From NCBI RefSeq assembly GCF_023336505.1, contig NZ_JAMAST010000002.1:1-64000 (forward strand): DNA of 64,000 bases, in the 5' to 3' direction. Below, piece by piece: positions 8,957 to 18,092 of the stretch; the first letter of the stretch is position 1; the number at the start of each line of letters is the position of its first letter. The stretch comes from Sporolactobacillus mangiferae. GTDB taxonomy: Bacteria > Bacillota > Bacilli > Bacillales > Sporolactobacillaceae. The notes below the pieces were generated by a model, which saw nothing but the letters and a program-made list of their open reading frames with translations, was not told the origin of the DNA and searched no databases. The translations under genes were made by a program, and so were the position numbers.

Positions 8957-9137
8957 AATCTTTTACAGGATCTTCAATTTTAGATATTTTCAGAGGTTTT
9001 TCCAACTGATGGCCACCCCCGTTTTATAATCAGCAAATTCATAGAGAGAGATCATTCGCTTAAAATCTCAGTATGATAAAATAATCATAATAGATTTTCG
9101 AGAAAAATTCCGATTTTTTTATATGGAGAGGATTTTT

Positions 9138-9311
9138 ATGCATATAGTACTGAGAATAATATTTTCATTGCTCTTTCTCACAATCATGTATTTCTTCTGT
9201 TTTGTTCACCCCGTCACTTCTTGGCTATTTGCGGTTGTTTCTATTAGTTGGCTTGTTGCTTTTTTCATTCTCGATTACTGGATCAGAAAAAAGAGAATTG
9301 GGAGTAAATAG
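9138..9311 (+). CDS. Small membrane protein 1, unrecognised
   Basis: A 57-residue protein with two predicted membrane segments, about residues 3-21 (VLRIIFSLLFLTIMYFF) and 26-45 (TSWLFAVVSISWLVAFFIL), and a positively charged tail RKKRIGSK. An in-frame ATG at 9123 is rejected because the ribosome binding site GGAGAGGA lies inside it, at 9125-9132, correctly placed for the ATG at 9138. The charged tail suggests the C-terminus is cytoplasmic. I recognise no family. It is first of four small plus-strand genes surrounded by minus-strand core genes. Confidence 0.65.
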   Translation: MHIVLRIIFSLLFLTIMYFFCFVHPVTSWLFAVVSISWLVAFFILDYWIRKKRIGSK

Positions 9312-9379
9312 CTTTCATCTTTGTACTCCTCCCGCCTACCCCATCTTCGAAAATCCTGATTTTTAAGGAAGCGATAACC

Positions 9380-9598
9380 ATGGATGAATTTCTTACAGAC
9401 TTGAAAAAACGATTCACAGGAAAACGGCTTGCGTTTTTGACAATCCCTTATATTGCAGTCTTGCTTGTATTCTTGTTTCTGCCTTACCTTGGTCCTTATG
9501 AATCAATGATTATCCTTGGCCTTCTTATTTCCTACGCAGTTGCAAATTGGATATGGAACAGAGTGGATTTAAGGAAGAATCAAAACAGCGGTTCCTGA
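9380..9598 (+). CDS. Small membrane protein 2, unrecognised
   Basis: 72 residues: a basic amphipathic start (LKKRFTGKRL), two hydrophobic segments (about 18-35 and 41-58) and a polar tail ending KNQNSGS. AAGGAAG precedes the ATG. By eye it resembles the next protein (9683-9907): both have a K/R-rich start, a first membrane segment opened by an aromatic-proline motif (TIPYI / ELPYL), a second segment, an aspartate-containing basic stretch, and an NQN-x-x-S end. They look like diverged duplicates. Function unknown. Confidence 0.65.
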   Translation: MDEFLTDLKKRFTGKRLAFLTIPYIAVLLVFLFLPYLGPYESMIILGLLISYAVANWIWNRVDLRKNQNSGS

Positions 9599-9637
9599 TA
9601 TCATCTCATCTAGCTTATTTCGCATCATTTTGTAATC

Positions 9638-9665
9638 GCTCTTATTGTCAGCAGACAATAAGAGC
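9638..9665 (+). promoter_or_regulatory. Perfect 12-bp hairpin just upstream of an RBS
   Basis: GCTCTTATTGTC (9638-9649) and GACAATAAGAGC (9654-9665) pair perfectly around the loop AGCA. The ribosome binding site AAGGAG of the next gene begins four bases later. There is no T-run on either strand, so it is not a normal terminator. It could be an RNA-processing site or control translation of the 74-residue protein. Confidence 0.6.
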
Positions 9666-9682
9666 TTCAAGGAGCTGATCAA

Positions 9683-9907
9683 ATGTTTCAGAATGTTTTC
9701 ACTAAGCTCAAACGCCTTTTAAAAAAACGCTTTTTGTATTTTGAGCTTCCATATTTAGTTATTGGAGTCCTATGGCTAACCTTTACTCCTGACAAATATC
9801 ATTCCTGGATCACTTATTATGTTTTTGCCTATTTGTTCCTCGTCATGATCTTCGATATCATTGGCTGGGACAAATTTAAAAAACACAATCAAAACAGAAA
9901 TTCCTGA
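9683..9907 (+). CDS. Small membrane protein 3, paralogue of protein 2
   Basis: 74 residues, with a lysine/arginine-rich start (KLKRLLKKRF), membrane segments at about 20-35 and 43-60, and a tail WDKFKKHNQNRNS. AAGGAG precedes the ATG, just after the perfect hairpin. It is similar in length, topology and tail to the preceding protein. The pattern of a basic start and two membrane helices recalls bacteriocin-immunity or small regulatory membrane proteins, but nothing specific supports this. Confidence 0.65.
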   Translation: MFQNVFTKLKRLLKKRFLYFELPYLVIGVLWLTFTPDKYHSWITYYVFAYLFLVMIFDIIGWDKFKKHNQNRNS

Positions 9908-9932
9908 TAAAAACCTGTAAGGTGGTGATCTC

Positions 9933-10202
9933 TTGAAAAATGTTTGGACAAAGCAAGTGATACTTTCAGCGCTCACAATCATCTGCGCCTTTATCACTGT
10001 ATTTTTCCTTTTTTCTATTGGAGGCATATTCTTTCCAAATGCCGCTGCAGGCGCGCTTTCAACACTTGGTCCAGTAACAAGGGATGGGGTTGAACATATA
10101 CAGACGCCCATCCATTTCACCCATAACCTTGAGAAAGAAATGGTTTTAAATTTGAAAGCTTATCTGGGCAAATTATGGGCAAACGGTTCACAGGGGTGCT
10201 GA
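9933..10202 (+). CDS. Small exported or membrane protein 4, unrecognised
   Basis: 89 residues starting at a TTG with AGGTGGTGA upstream. The N-terminus KNVWTKQVILSALTI followed by a long hydrophobic stretch to about residue 32 is a signal anchor or signal peptide; FPNAAAGALS could hold a cleavage site. The remaining ~55 residues are polar, so this is not the two-helix type of its neighbours. Its stop lies 8 bp from the converging mutL stop, with no terminator between. The C-terminus may be truncated. Family unknown. Confidence 0.55.
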   Translation: MKNVWTKQVILSALTIICAFITVFFLFSIGGIFFPNAAAGALSTLGPVTRDGVEHIQTPIHFTHNLEKEMVLNLKAYLGKLWANGSQGC

Positions 10203-10210
10203 AAACCCTG

Positions 10211-12064
10211 TCACTGCACGCGTTTAAACATCTTTTCCATTTCGTAGGGCGTGAAATGAACCAGTACGGGGCGGCCATGCGGACAGGTAAATGGATCCGC
10301 TGCTTTACCGAGTGCATCAAGCAGTGCCTGAATCTCGTCAGGACGCAAATAATGGTTGGCCTTGATTGAGCGTTTACATGCCATCATCATTGCCAGTTTC
10401 TCCAGTATTTTTTTAATCGATACTTTACCGGTCTCGATGATCTGATTGACCAGATCATGAATCATTTCTTCTTCTCTTCCTTTGGGTATCCACGTCGGGC
10501 AAGAACGGATGATCAGGCTCCGCGCACCGAATGACTCAAAGTACAAACCGATATCCTGCAAATAATTGTGATACTCCTGAATCGTTTCATACTCCGATGC
10601 GCTGAATTCGAAAGTCATCGGCACGAGCAGTTCCTGCACTTCCCGTGCCGTCTCCCCTACCTTCTCTCGGAAATATTCATATTTAATGCGTTCTTGTGCT
10701 GCGTGCTGATCAATAATATACAGACCGTCTTCATTTTGAGCAAAAATGTACGTTCCATGCATCTGACCAATCGGATAGAGCTTTGGCATCCTTTTCCGCG
10801 GATGATTGGTCTCCGAGGGATCGCTGATTTCTTCTTCCCTGGGTTCAGCATCTGTGTCGGCCGTCCCGTCATTCGCCCACTCAGGAGCTGCAAAGGCAGT
10901 GTCTGGTTCACGTACATGTTCCGATGCGAAGATATCTTTATCTGATTGTTTTTTCTGAATATCTGCCTCTGGAATTTCCGGTCCGGTAACGGCAGCAGGC
11001 GAAAAATCAAGTGTCTGTTGCTCATTTTGAGGGCTGTCCGGCGTCACATGTGGTTTCCCGGAAACAGACGGAATCAACCGTTCACGGTGAAATGCTTTTC
11101 GTATTGTTTCGCTGATCAGCGCGCAAAGTTCCCCCTCCTTGCTGATACGTGCCTCAAGTTTAGCCGGGTGCACGTTGACGTCGACAAGCGAAGGATCCAT
11201 ATAGATATGAATGACACAGATCGGATAACGTCCGACCATCATCAATGTATGGTATCCGTCCATAATGCTGTTAAAGAGCGGATAATTTCTGATGAATCGA
11301 TTATTGATAAAAATATAGACATACTGCCTGCCTGCTCGTGAAATCTGTGGATGAACAGCAAGACCACTCACCTTAAAATCAAGTGACTCCCCATTAAAGG
11401 AGTATGCTGCCTTCGCAGTACGCACGCCATAGACTGCAGCAAGCACATGACTCAGATTACCACTCCCGTTTGTCTGAAAAAGCGTTTTCTGTTCATGAAT
11501 CAGCGTAAACCGTACATTGGGATAGGCAAGTGCCATGCGGTTGACTACTTCTGTGATCTTACCAAGCTCAGTATGAATGCTTTTCAAATATTTCAGGCGT
11601 GCAGGTGTATTATAGAAGAGACGCTCTACTTTGATTTCCGTCCCTTTTCTGCTTTGCGCACTGCCCTTGGCTATGATATGACCTGCCTGCAAAACAAGAT
11701 GGGTGCCCGGATGCTCATCATCTGACGTGATCAGTTCCAGATACGAGACCGCTGCTATACTTGGCAGCGCCTCACCGCGGAACCCGAGTGTCGCTATATG
11801 GAAAAGATCGGCATCCTTACCGATTTTACTGGTTGCATGGCGTTCAAAAGCGATCTGACAGTCCTCAGGTGCAAACCCGCATCCATCATCGGTTACCTTG
11901 ATCGATTTCAGTCCCCCTTCTTCAATTTCAATTAAAACTGAAGACGCGCCCGCATCGATGGAATTTTCTATCAGTTCTTTGACAACAGACGCCGGACGTT
12001 CGACGACTTCACCGGCTGCAATTTTATTCGCAAGCGTTTCACTGAGCCTTTTTATCACACCCAC
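10211..12064 (-). CDS. mutL: DNA mismatch repair protein MutL
   Basis: Couples MutS mismatch recognition to strand removal. The N-terminal GHKL ATPase has NKIAAGEVVERPASV and KELIENSIDAGA (about 12-40), DDGCGF and GFRGEAL. The C-terminal domain carries the endonuclease motif DQHAAQERIKYE (452-463), plus ACKRSIKA and CPHGRP motifs that bind the metal. This MutL should therefore nick DNA itself, as expected in organisms without MutH. A GTG start follows GGAAGGGG. It lies 96 bp after mutS. Confidence 0.97.
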   Translation of the reverse strand: MGVIKRLSETLANKIAAGEVVERPASVVKELIENSIDAGASSVLIEIEEGGLKSIKVTDDGCGFAPEDCQIAFERHATSKIGKDADLFHIATLGFRGEALPSIAAVSYLELITSDDEHPGTHLVLQAGHIIAKGSAQSRKGTEIKVERLFYNTPARLKYLKSIHTELGKITEVVNRMALAYPNVRFTLIHEQKTLFQTNGSGNLSHVLAAVYGVRTAKAAYSFNGESLDFKVSGLAVHPQISRAGRQYVYIFINNRFIRNYPLFNSIMDGYHTLMMVGRYPICVIHIYMDPSLVDVNVHPAKLEARISKEGELCALISETIRKAFHRERLIPSVSGKPHVTPDSPQNEQQTLDFSPAAVTGPEIPEADIQKKQSDKDIFASEHVREPDTAFAAPEWANDGTADTDAEPREEEISDPSETNHPRKRMPKLYPIGQMHGTYIFAQNEDGLYIIDQHAAQERIKYEYFREKVGETAREVQELLVPMTFEFSASEYETIQEYHNYLQDIGLYFESFGARSLIIRSCPTWIPKGREEEMIHDLVNQIIETGKVSIKKILEKLAMMMACKRSIKANHYLRPDEIQALLDALGKAADPFTCPHGRPVLVHFTPYEMEKMFKRVQ

Positions 12065-12160
12065 TGGATTCGCCCCTTCCTCTCGATCTTATGTCTTTTA
12101 TTCCTGGCTTTTCATGAATGCGGTGGATCCGTGTAAATCATAAAGTACCTTTAACGGAAA

Positions 12161-14752
12161 TTATTTTTTTAATCGCTTCTGAAGCTGAAAAAGTTTGTTC
12201 ATCGCATCCATCGGAGTCATCGTTAATAGTTCTATTTTGCTCAATTCATCAAGAACTTTCTGTTCACTTCTGCTCAGTACCTGCGTTCCGCTATTTTCCC
12301 TTGATTCAGCAAACAGCGCCAATTGCTCCGGTTCGTCCTCAGCAGCTGCCGTTTCTGCCTGAGCATCTCTTTCGCTGTCAGGTAATTGTTCCAGTCCGCG
12401 CAGGATTTCATCTGCCCGTTGAATAAGATGATCAGGAAGACCGGCAAGCTTGGCGACATGGATCCCATAGCTTTTATCTGCCTGCCCTTCAAGTACTTTG
12501 TGCAGAAAGACAACAGTTCCGTTTTCCTCTATCGCGCCAACATGGACGTTTCTTAATCGGTCAAGCTTTTCCTCAAGAAAAGTCAGCTCATGATAATGCG
12601 TGGAAAAAAAGGTTTTCGCCGCAATGTGATCATGAATGTATTCAACGATCGCCTGTGCAATTGCAATGCCATCATATGTTGATGTACCTCTCCCAATTTC
12701 ATCCAGCAGAATCAGGCTGTTCTGAGTCGCATGACTCAAGGCGTAATTAGCCTCATCCATTTCAACCATGAAGGTACTTTGTCCGGAGACAAGATCATCC
12801 GCCGCGCCGATACGTGTAAAAATTTGATCGAATATCGGCATATGTGCCTCATCTGCAGCGACAAAGCAGCCGATCTGTGCCATAATTGCCGTAAGCGCGG
12901 CCTGTCGCATATAGGTGCTCTTGCCGCCCATATTGGGTCCGGTAATCATGAGCAGATCGCACGATTCATCCATATCAAAATCATTCGCAACGAAAGTTCC
13001 TCTGCGCATGACGCGTTCAATGACCGGATGGCGACTGTTTTTTATTGTTAATGTACGGCCCTTCGAAAATCTCGGCCGAACATAACCATTACGATCACTG
13101 ACGGCCGCAAAACTTTGCAGCACATCAAGCGTACTGACAAGGCGCGCGAGTTTTTGCAGTCGCGTTGCCTGATCTTTTATCTTCAATCGTACATCGCTGA
13201 ACAGCTGAAATTCCAGTTCAACGCGTTTTTCTTCCGCTTCGAGTATGATGCGTTCTTTCTCCTTAAGCTCCGGAGTAATGAACCGTTCAGCATTTGAAAG
13301 TGTCTGCCGGCGCTCATAGCGGCCTTCCGGAATGAGTTTGAGATTAGGTCTGGACACTTCAATATAATAACCGAATACACGGTTATAACCGATCTTCAGT
13401 GATTTAATACCCGTTGATGCCCGTTCAGAAGCTTCAAGTTCGGCAATCCAGCGTTTCCCGTTTTTCGAAGCATCACGATACTGATCCAGAGTTTTGTTGT
13501 ACCCTGATTTGATGATTCCCCCATCGGCAGTTGAAAAAGGCGGGTCGTCTACAACCGCCCGGTCAATGAGCGTGCGAACCGCCTCGCACGGATCCATTTC
13601 TTTTTCATATTCGGAAAGTGACTGCTCATCAAGTTCAGCGAGTACACGCTTTATTTCCGGAACCTGTTCCAAAGAACGCCTGAGCTGGACAACTTCACGC
13701 GGATTCACATTGCCAAATGAAACACGGCCAACCAGCCGTTCCAAATCATATACATTTCCCAAAAGTTCACGCAGTGACTCACGTTCTAATAAGTGCTGTT
13801 TTAAAGCGGCTACGGCGTCCAGACGCTGATTAATCTTTTTTTGATTTAAAAGCGGTTTCTCAATCCATTGTTTCAGTCGACGTCCACCCATCGCTGTTTT
13901 CACATCATCCAGCAGCCAGAGAAGCGACCCATAGGTTTTCTTTTCACGATTTGTCTGAGTCAGCTCCAGATTACGTCTGGAATGCTGGTCAATCATCATG
14001 TATTCATTGATGTGATATACATCTGCCTGCTGAAGGTGATCCAATGACCGTTTCTGAGTGCTGAGCAGATAATTGAGCAGCCGTCCGAGTGGATGAAGCA
14101 ACTTTTCCTGACTGATGCCCTCCGTTATGGCGCTCAGCTGATCGGGAATCTGATCGGATTCATTTTCGGAAAAGGTTGTATTAAGTTTTTCAAACAATTC
14201 TTCTTTTTTCCGGACATCAAAATGCGGCTCAAGTACAAGCTCACGAACATCATTAGCATCCATTTCCTGAATGACGCCATCCCACGAATCAATGAGCGTC
14301 ACTCGTGTCTCACCTGTTGTTAAATCACTCATGGCCAGTCCGAATGATCCATCCTTGTATGTGCTTAAAGCAGCCAAAAAATTATTTCTTTTCGGCTGCA
14401 GCGAATCATCCTCCATAATTGTTCCGGGCGTAATCAGCTGAATGACTTCGCGTCGCACCATACCCTTCGCCTGTTTTGGATCTTCCATTTGTTCGCATAT
14501 GGCAATTTTGTAACCTTTATCAATTAACACCTTAATATATTGCTTGGCTGCATGATACGGGACGCCGCACATCGGTATGTATTCATCTTTACCGCCGTTT
14601 CGGGACGTAAGGGCAATTTCCAGTTCTTTCGAAGCTTTTTTTGCATCGTCAAAAAAAAGTTCATAGAAATCACCAAGCCTGAAAAAAAGAAATGCGTCCT
14701 GATACTGCGCTTTGATTGCCAAATATTGCTGAATCATTGGGGTATAACTCAT
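12161..14752 (-). CDS. mutS: DNA mismatch recognition protein MutS
   Basis: Recognises mismatches and small loops, then recruits MutL. The mismatch-binding F-x-E motif is in LFFRLGDFYELFF near residue 30. The ABC-type ATPase has TGPNMGGKSTYMRQ and DEIGRGTSTYDG. An upstream in-frame GTG at 14767 exists, but GTAGGAG is correctly placed for the ATG at 14752 and the resulting start (SYTPMIQQYLAIKAQ) matches the family. The length is then 863 residues. Confidence 0.97.
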   Translation of the reverse strand: MSYTPMIQQYLAIKAQYQDAFLFFRLGDFYELFFDDAKKASKELEIALTSRNGGKDEYIPMCGVPYHAAKQYIKVLIDKGYKIAICEQMEDPKQAKGMVRREVIQLITPGTIMEDDSLQPKRNNFLAALSTYKDGSFGLAMSDLTTGETRVTLIDSWDGVIQEMDANDVRELVLEPHFDVRKKEELFEKLNTTFSENESDQIPDQLSAITEGISQEKLLHPLGRLLNYLLSTQKRSLDHLQQADVYHINEYMMIDQHSRRNLELTQTNREKKTYGSLLWLLDDVKTAMGGRRLKQWIEKPLLNQKKINQRLDAVAALKQHLLERESLRELLGNVYDLERLVGRVSFGNVNPREVVQLRRSLEQVPEIKRVLAELDEQSLSEYEKEMDPCEAVRTLIDRAVVDDPPFSTADGGIIKSGYNKTLDQYRDASKNGKRWIAELEASERASTGIKSLKIGYNRVFGYYIEVSRPNLKLIPEGRYERRQTLSNAERFITPELKEKERIILEAEEKRVELEFQLFSDVRLKIKDQATRLQKLARLVSTLDVLQSFAAVSDRNGYVRPRFSKGRTLTIKNSRHPVIERVMRRGTFVANDFDMDESCDLLMITGPNMGGKSTYMRQAALTAIMAQIGCFVAADEAHMPIFDQIFTRIGAADDLVSGQSTFMVEMDEANYALSHATQNSLILLDEIGRGTSTYDGIAIAQAIVEYIHDHIAAKTFFSTHYHELTFLEEKLDRLRNVHVGAIEENGTVVFLHKVLEGQADKSYGIHVAKLAGLPDHLIQRADEILRGLEQLPDSERDAQAETAAAEDEPEQLALFAESRENSGTQVLSRSEQKVLDELSKIELLTMTPMDAMNKLFQLQKRLKK

Positions 14753-14798
14753 AACTGCTCCTACCACCCTGCCTCAAATGCATTATTATGTTCTTATT

Positions 14799-14807
14799 AT
14801 TATAGCA
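14799..14807 (-). promoter_or_regulatory. Extended -10 promoter for mutS
   Basis: The minus strand reads TGCTATAAT, an extended -10 element, about 46 bp before the mutS start. No good -35 is seen at 17 bp, which is common with extended -10 promoters. Confidence 0.5.
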
Positions 14808-14980
14808 CAGAGCTCTATTTACTTTAGTTAATCTACCACGGTTAGCGTGAGAGAATAATCACAATGTATTTGATCGGATTCGATTTATGAATAACCGTTC
14901 ACTTAGTTGACGGAACCTGTCAGAACAGTTCTGGCAAGTACCGGAGCAATCAGGAAGAACGAACTTTGGAAATAAATAAA

Positions 14981-15012
14981 AGGTCATGACCTCCAAAATG
15001 GATCATGACCTC
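14981..15012 (-). terminator. cotE terminator
   Basis: On the minus strand AGGTCATGA and TCATGACCT pair around a 13-base loop, followed by TTTATTTATTT. It lies 118 bp past the cotE stop, in the 380-bp cotE-mutS gap, where nothing else was recognised except the mutS promoter. Confidence 0.65.
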
Positions 15013-15129
15013 AATGAGCCTATTTACTGTTTTGGATTAAAAAAATGATCCGCTTGTTCAATGCCTCGTGCCTACATATTGACGACATCTCGCCGAACAT
15101 AACACTTGAATCGAAGATGAATCCGCGTC

Positions 15130-15690
15130 CTATTCTTCGTCCTCATCTTCAGTCAAAAAATCAGAATCCAAATCGTTCAATTCTTTATCAAGGTCCTTAT
15201 CTTCATCCGCGTCATCTTCAACTTCTACCAATCCATTGCCATCAACTTGAACTTTAACCTTTGTTTCACCAATTACTTCTACGAGAAATTCCCGCTCAAC
15301 CTGCGCCACAACACGATTGCCGTTTGATGAAATTTTTGCTTCCAGGCAATTCGGTTCCTGCAGCATCCGGCAAGTAACCTGAACATGATCTGAAACGACT
15401 TGCTTGTCGCGAAGCGTTAGTGGAACACGATCATGGTAGCTTACTGTTTCACAGACAACCTCGGTCTTCGTATTATTGTTATACGAATACCATGTATTGA
15501 TGTCATAGGTTCCGTCAACATTAACCGCATCCTTGTGATAGGTTGTTTTATATTTATGATTGATTACCCAGCATCCCAGGACGTTCGTCGGTTTATGCGT
15601 CGGGGTCACAGTGTGTGCGGATCTGCTGAATTTCTTGCCTTTGCCGCAAATCGCTTTGGTAATAATTTCCCTGTATGCATACTCTGCCAA
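15130..15690 (-). CDS. cotE: Outer spore coat morphogenetic protein CotE
   Basis: CotE organises outer-coat assembly around the forespore in the mother cell. The 186-residue protein matches B. subtilis CotE throughout: YREIITKAICGKGKKF, LGCWVINHKYKTT, YDINTWYSYNNNTKTEVV, REFLVEVIGETKVKV, then the strongly acidic tail from about residue 155. The start is TTG, nine bases after AAAGGAGG. It lies between ricA and mutS as in Bacillus. Control by mother-cell sigma factors is expected from the family; a CATAACAT sequence about 45 bp upstream is only a weak sigma-E-like -10. Confidence 0.96.
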   Translation of the reverse strand: MAEYAYREIITKAICGKGKKFSRSAHTVTPTHKPTNVLGCWVINHKYKTTYHKDAVNVDGTYDINTWYSYNNNTKTEVVCETVSYHDRVPLTLRDKQVVSDHVQVTCRMLQEPNCLEAKISSNGNRVVAQVEREFLVEVIGETKVKVQVDGNGLVEVEDDADEDKDLDKELNDLDSDFLTEDEDEE

Positions 15691-15772
15691 GAGTCCAAAC
15701 CTCCTTTACCTTCTTCATCTTCATGTTATGCAGGGCGAATAACACGTGTGAAACAAAAAGGAGGTACAGACA

Positions 15773-15811
15773 ATGAGAAGAAAATTTATTTATTTGCTCC
15801 TGAATATATAG
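15773..15811 (+). CDS. Possible 12-codon ORF with consensus ribosome binding site
   Basis: A full AAAGGAGG at about 15758-15765 is followed, eight bases on, by ATG and a 12-residue reading frame MRRKFIYLLLNI, basic then hydrophobic. It runs antisense to the leader of cotE in the 321-bp cotE-ricA gap. It could be a leader or membrane micropeptide, a relic of a longer signal-peptide gene, or chance. No conservation data are available. Confidence 0.25.
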   Translation: MRRKFIYLLLNI

Positions 15812-15893
15812 ACTCAGTTTGCTCAAGTTTTAAATCAGACAAGCACTGGAAAAGTTAAACAGCATCAATAGGCAAATAAGCAAGCGCTTGTTT

Positions 15894-15917
15894 AAAAACC
15901 GGGCAGAAAGTGCCCGG
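15894..15917 (-). terminator. ricA terminator
   Basis: On the minus strand CCGGGCA and TGCCCGG pair around CTTTC and are followed by TTTTT. The hairpin and its right flank resemble the units of the 45.6-46.1 kb repeat array. Confidence 0.8.
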
Positions 15918-16011
15918 TCATCTCTTCCGCAGATGCAGTGGCTTCCACATCGCGCACTGGATATGCACAGATAGTGGAAGACCCATTGATTGTACTTACT
16001 TATATAACCGA

Positions 16012-16389
16012 TTAATTATCGGATTGTGTCGATTGATTCTTTTTGAAAACCTGCTGTGAAACAAGCTTTACAAGCAACTGCAAAAAATCATTCACATCTT
16101 CCTGAGACTGTTTAAATTCTTGCACAACGGGAATGGATTCAAGTTCTTTTTGCAACCGATCAATGACCGCCTCATTTTGATGATAGGCTTCTGTTTTCCC
16201 AAAGTGCTGTAAATTAACCGATTCTTTCTGATAATGCTTAATCCGATCAACTAACCGCTGCACCTTCTGGTTCGAGCTGATTTTCGCTTCAGCCTGTTTG
16301 TAGAACTGTACCTGTTCAGTGCTTGAAAGCCGCTCAGCAAGCATCTTCGCCCTTGCAAGGATCTCCTCATTAGAATACAGATGCGTCAT
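16012..16389 (-). CDS. ricA: RicA (YmcA), RNase Y specificity/Y-complex subunit
   Basis: One of three proteins (RicA, RicF/YlbF, RicT/YaaT) that form an Fe-S-bearing complex guiding RNase Y processing and affecting competence, biofilm and sporulation. The all-helical protein has [30 protein letters not shown] near the start and a glutamine-rich C-terminal helix. The ATG at 16389 overlaps the miaB stop in an ATGA junction; an upstream in-frame start would lie inside miaB and is not used. Length is then 125 residues. Coupling to miaB and nearby cotE match B. subtilis. Confidence 0.92.
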   Translation of the reverse strand: MTHLYSNEEILARAKMLAERLSSTEQVQFYKQAEAKISSNQKVQRLVDRIKHYQKESVNLQHFGKTEAYHQNEAVIDRLQKELESIPVVQEFKQSQEDVNDFLQLLVKLVSQQVFKKNQSTQSDN

Positions 16390-17873
16390 TGATGCATCGC
16401 CTCTGTTTCCGCCTGCCACTCACCATCCAGTGACCACATTTTGGCATCCGTAATTTTAACTTTGACGAGTTGACCAATCAGTGATTTCGGTCCGCGGAAA
16501 TTAACGACTTTATTCGTTCTTGTGTGTCCGGAAAGTACATCGTGATTTTTGCGGCTCTCGCCCTCCACCAGGACCTCGACAACTTGATCCTGATATTTCG
16601 CATTGCTTTGAGCGGCTAATTCATCCATAAGCTTATTCAGACGCTGCAAACGCTCTTTTTTCACGTCCATAGGCACATTGTCCTTCATGCGTGCAGCCGG
16701 TGTACCTGCACGTGGAGAATAGATAAATGTAAAGGCGCCGTCAAACTGACATTCACGGACAAGTGACATCGTCTCTTCAAACTGCTCTTCAGTCTCGTTA
16801 GGAAATCCCACAATAATGTCGGTAGTAAAAGATGCGTTTGGAACCGCCCTCTTAATCTTGTGAAACAGATCAAGATAGCGTTCCCGTGTATACCCGCGCC
16901 CCATGATTTTAAGAATGGCGGAACTGCCTGATTGGACCGGCAGATGGATATGCTCGCAAAGATTGCCACCTTTCCCAAGTACCTCAACTAAATGATCATC
17001 AAAATCTTTCGGATGGCTTGTTGTGAAACGTATGCGCGGAATGCCGATTTTCCGCATTTCATCCATAAGATTGCCCAATCCATAGTTTTTAAGATCTTTC
17101 AAATCTTTTCCGTATGCATTAACATTCTGACCAAGCAAAGTGACTTCTTTATACCCTTTTCGAGCAAGCTCGCGGACTTCCTGAATGATTTCTTCAGGGC
17201 GGCGGCTCCTCTCTTTACCACGAGTATAGGGAACGATGCAATAGGTGCAGAACTTGTCACATCCATACATAATGTTAACCCAGGCCTGAATGTGGCCTCG
17301 GCGTGACTGAGGGAGATTTTCAATAATATCTCCTTCTTTTGACCATACCTCAACGACCATTTCCTTGCCAAATAACGCTTCTTTCAATAGTTGCGGCAGC
17401 CGGTGTATATTATGTGTGCCAAAGATCAAGTCAACTTGCGGATATTTGGCAAGTATTTTGTTAACAACTACTTCTTCCTGAGCCATGCATCCGCAGACAC
17501 CAATAATTAGCCCCGGTTTTTCAAGTTTCAGTGTTTTCAGCGCACCGATATGGCCGAATACTTTATTCTCCGCATTTTCGCGAATGGCACAGGTATTGAT
17601 CAGAATAACATCGGCATCTTTGAGTTCATCAGTCTCCTGATATCCCATTTTTTCAAGGATTCCGGCCATGACTTCTGTATCGTGTTCGTTCATCTGGCAT
17701 CCATAGGTTTCAATTAAATAGCGCTTTTCACGCCCAACCGTTTCCATGTCATCCGGTATTGTGAAATCATTTATGATTTGAACCGCTTCTCTGCGCCGCC
17801 TGCGCGCATCTTTCAGAGAAGGCGGCTGGAAATACTTTGAAAAATCAACTTTGCTGAATGTCTGCCCAGCCAC
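16386..17873 (-). CDS. miaB: tRNA methylthiotransferase MiaB
   Basis: Radical-SAM enzyme that adds a methylthio group to i6A37 of tRNA, the product of MiaA. The N-terminal domain holds the auxiliary-cluster cysteines in YGCQMNEHD (Cys59), [11 protein letters not shown] (Cys95) and GCMAQ (Cys129). The radical-SAM motif is GCDKFCTYC (Cys205, Cys209, Cys212). A TRAM domain follows near the C-terminus ([12 protein letters not shown] onward). The ~50-residue N-terminal extension is typical of Bacillus MiaB. The start is GTG with GGGAGG upstream. Confidence 0.97.
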   Translation of the reverse strand: MAGQTFSKVDFSKYFQPPSLKDARRRRREAVQIINDFTIPDDMETVGREKRYLIETYGCQMNEHDTEVMAGILEKMGYQETDELKDADVILINTCAIRENAENKVFGHIGALKTLKLEKPGLIIGVCGCMAQEEVVVNKILAKYPQVDLIFGTHNIHRLPQLLKEALFGKEMVVEVWSKEGDIIENLPQSRRGHIQAWVNIMYGCDKFCTYCIVPYTRGKERSRRPEEIIQEVRELARKGYKEVTLLGQNVNAYGKDLKDLKNYGLGNLMDEMRKIGIPRIRFTTSHPKDFDDHLVEVLGKGGNLCEHIHLPVQSGSSAILKIMGRGYTRERYLDLFHKIKRAVPNASFTTDIIVGFPNETEEQFEETMSLVRECQFDGAFTFIYSPRAGTPAARMKDNVPMDVKKERLQRLNKLMDELAAQSNAKYQDQVVEVLVEGESRKNHDVLSGHTRTNKVVNFRGPKSLIGQLVKVKITDAKMWSLDGEWQAETEAMHQ

Positions 17874-18050
17874 AAGGAAACCTCCCTTTCAAATTCCATC
17901 ATTAAATTATAGCAAATTTGTTCATGAGTGGAAAGAATGACACACGCAGCACACTTTGATTTTCACCTCTGCACACGTAATCAGAAAAAGATGAGCATCC
18001 TCATTTCCGTGTATATTATAGTAACACTTTAAAAAATTCATATCATTCCA

Positions 18051-18059
18051 TGCTATAAT
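18051..18059 (+). promoter_or_regulatory. Extended -10 promoter for first MFS gene
   Basis: TGCTATAAT ends 33 bp before the ATG of the transporter gene, inside the divergent gap with miaB. The -35 is not distinct. Confidence 0.5.
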
Positions 18060-18092
18060 CACTTCAATCTTTTTTTGGAGGCATAGAGCAGA

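Larger units (their letters stand above)
8650..9137. other. Gene-free stretch before small membrane-protein island
   Basis: About 490 bp with no credible coding region. It holds an imperfect hairpin near 8780-8797 (GTGTGCT/AGCACAT), the orphan terminator at 8809-8834 and the IS-end-like repeat at 8928-8956. The promoter of the plus-strand island should lie in its right half, but no convincing -35/-10 pair was found. Confidence 0.6.
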
